From contig JAEWAQ010000062.1 of NCBI GenBank assembly GCA_023391635.1, positions 1 to 64,000 on the forward strand: DNA of 64,000 bases, written 5' to 3'. Shown piece by piece: positions 62,841 to 64,000 of this stretch; positions within the stretch are counted from its first letter, which is position 1, and the number at the start of each line of letters is the position of its first letter. Both the position numbers and the translations under genes were made by a program. Under the pieces are notes generated by a model. The model saw only the letters and a list, made by a program, of their open reading frames with translations, ran no database searches and was not told the DNA's origin. Source of the DNA: Bacillota bacterium. Lineage in GTDB: Bacteria > Bacillota > Bacilli > Paenibacillales > Paenibacillaceae.

Positions 62841-64000
62841 ATGCGAATAGATCTGGTAGAACGGCTTTACGAGAAGATCATGGAGGAACCGATTCGACCT
62901 AAAGTACTGATAGCTAGATCGTATGCGGAAGGTCACCAATGGCTCGAGCAGATCTGCAAGCGCAAGGGATCGGTCTATAACGTAGAGGTGCAGACCCTTA
63001 GCGGGTTCGTGATTGAGAAGGCGAGATTGGAGCTGTTCCGGCGACAAGTTCGGTTGCTGGACAGCAGGCAGTCCTATTGGATCGTTCGGCATCTGATGAA
63101 GCAGCTGGCAATGGGAAATGCGCCGCGCTACATCACCGAGGACATGTTGAAGCCCGGCATCGCGGATCGCGTTCACCGTGCAATTACGGAGGTGCGGCTG
63201 GCAGCGGTGCATCCGGAAGATATCGGGCCAGATCGTTTAACCAATCCGGACAAAGGCGAATATTTACGCGATCTGCTGTCGATGTACGAGATGTATCTCC
63301 GGGATCATCGGTTGACGGATGATGCGGGGTTGGTCGATTATTTGCGTCCTGATCCGGACGGGACGTTGTATTTGGCGATCGAGCCGACCGGCTGGTCGAA
63401 GATAGAACGCTCGATGGCGGACAAGCTGGCCTGCGGGCGTTTGTACATATTGGAGGCAGACGAACCATTCCAAGACAATGAACAATTTGCCTCAAATTCG
63501 TTCGACATGTTTCGCGCATCCGGTACCGCGGCGGAAATACGGGAAGGATTTCGCCGGATGCTCTCGGAACCGGTGGCGCTTGACCGGACGGAAATCATCT
63601 TATCTGATTACGAGCGCTATGTTCCCGTCGTCCATGCTCGTGCGGAACTGCTGGGCATCGAATGCACGCTCGCGAACGGGCTTCCACTCGCGTTCTGCGC
63701 CGCAGGCAGAGCGGCAGCCGGGATGCTGAACTGGATCGAGGAAGGATATCCGGCAACCAAGCTGACGGAGATGCTGCGTCATGGGGAAATCTTGTTTCAG
63801 GATGACAGATGGTCGCAAGGAGACTGGATCCGATTGCTGGAACAGTCTGGGATCGGGTGGGGCAAGGATCGATACGTTCGCATGCTTCAGCCGGACAGGC
63901 TCAGCGAGGAGGACCGGGAGCCGGGGGCTTCGCTGTTAAGCCAGCTGGAACCTTGGTTTGCCGACTTGCCTGACGGCACGGAGTGGGATCCTATTCGGCT
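62841..64000 (+). CDS. AddB-like helicase/nuclease-family protein, N-terminal part (3' end outside window)
   Basis: The frame stays open to the end of the window, giving 386 residues. ATG 62841 follows GAGAGGTGATCCGA; an in-frame ATG at 62799 is an alternative. The opening LIARSYAEGHQWLEQICKRKGSVYNVEVQTLSGFVIEKARLEL and the following helical region resemble the inactivated helicase N-terminus of AddB or RecB-nuclease family proteins; there is no Walker A. Such proteins pair with a real helicase and carry a PD-(D/E)XK nuclease at the C-terminus, which would lie beyond the window. A role in double-strand-break repair is likely but not proven here. Confidence 0.6.
   Translation, partial: MRIDLVERLYEKIMEEPIRPKVLIARSYAEGHQWLEQICKRKGSVYNVEVQTLSGFVIEKARLELFRRQVRLLDSRQSYWIVRHLMKQLAMGNAPRYITEDMLKPGIADRVHRAITEVRLAAVHPEDIGPDRLTNPDKGEYLRDLLSMYEMYLRDHRLTDDAGLVDYLRPDPDGTLYLAIEPTGWSKIERSMADKLACGRLYILEADEPFQDNEQFASNSFDMFRASGTAAEIREGFRRMLSEPVALDRTEIILSDYERYVPVVHARAELLGIECTLANGLPLAFCAAGRAAAGMLNWIEEGYPATKLTEMLRHGEILFQDDRWSQGDWIRLLEQSGIGWGKDRYVRMLQPDRLSEEDREPGASLLSQLEPWFADLPDGTEWDPIR

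Overview
The window (about 64 kb, moderately GC-rich) reads as chromosome of a spore-forming, cell-wall-degrading member of the Paenibacillaceae (Paenibacillus/Cohnella type). The support is four large secreted proteins ending in triple SLH (S-layer homology) anchors, two CUT1-type sugar ABC importers with lipoprotein binding proteins, a YesN-like membrane AraC regulator, a spore-coat transglutaminase (Tgl), strong GGAGG ribosome sites and frequent TTG/GTG starts. No rRNA, tRNA, CRISPR array or intact insertion sequence was seen.

Layout. 1-9726: end of a LacI-type regulator, then a carbohydrate operon (Gfo/Idh/MocA oxidoreductase, binding protein, two permeases, and a 1459-residue secreted multimodular protein that may hold an unassigned glycosidase domain). 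9798-10660: wreck of a GH20-like gene. 10734-19726: a conserved unknown protein, an RCC1-propeller/SLH protein, DNA-3-methyladenine glycosylase I, a GH8 enzyme and a MalT/LuxR-type regulator. 19916-27865: a GLUG/SLH protein, a YdeI-family protein, a membrane diguanylate cyclase and an M23 peptidase. 27842-34290: a segment bounded by 174-bp direct repeats, holding an AbiEii toxin relic and a 1840-residue vWA/SLH adhesin; it separates the M23 gene from a nucleoside deaminase gene. 34769-44651: a signalling block with CheR, a hybrid histidine kinase and a REC-PAS-GGDEF-EAL-LuxR protein on the minus strand, and a FapA/DUF342 protein plus a GGDEF-EAL phosphodiesterase on the plus strand.

44905-53666 is a self-contained sugar system: YesN-like sensor-regulator, binding protein, two permeases, cytosolic sulfatase, allulose-6-phosphate 3-epimerase and ROK kinase. 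Four direct repeats lie just before the transporter promoter. I infer import of a sulfated sugar, desulfation, phosphorylation and epimerisation to fructose-6-phosphate. 53799-55669: an alpha/beta hydrolase broken by one stop codon, and an ArsR-AHSA1 pair with two palindromic operators. 56028-60147: an Asn-repeat His/Cys-rich small protein divergent from tgl, a Fic protein flanked by two copies of a 137-bp structured repeat (a third copy is nearby), and a secreted SLH protein whose first domain closely resembles eukaryotic ubiquitin. 60310-64000: a possible uracil-DNA-glycosylase-fold protein, a WYL regulator, a small unknown and the start of an AddB-like protein.

The most unusual items are the surface-anchored ubiquitin-like domain, the triplicated structured repeat around fic, the repeat-bounded adhesin insertion, the sulfatase/AlsE/AlsK system and the c-di-GMP enzyme fused to a DNA-binding domain. 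All names come from reading motifs by eye; no database search was run.
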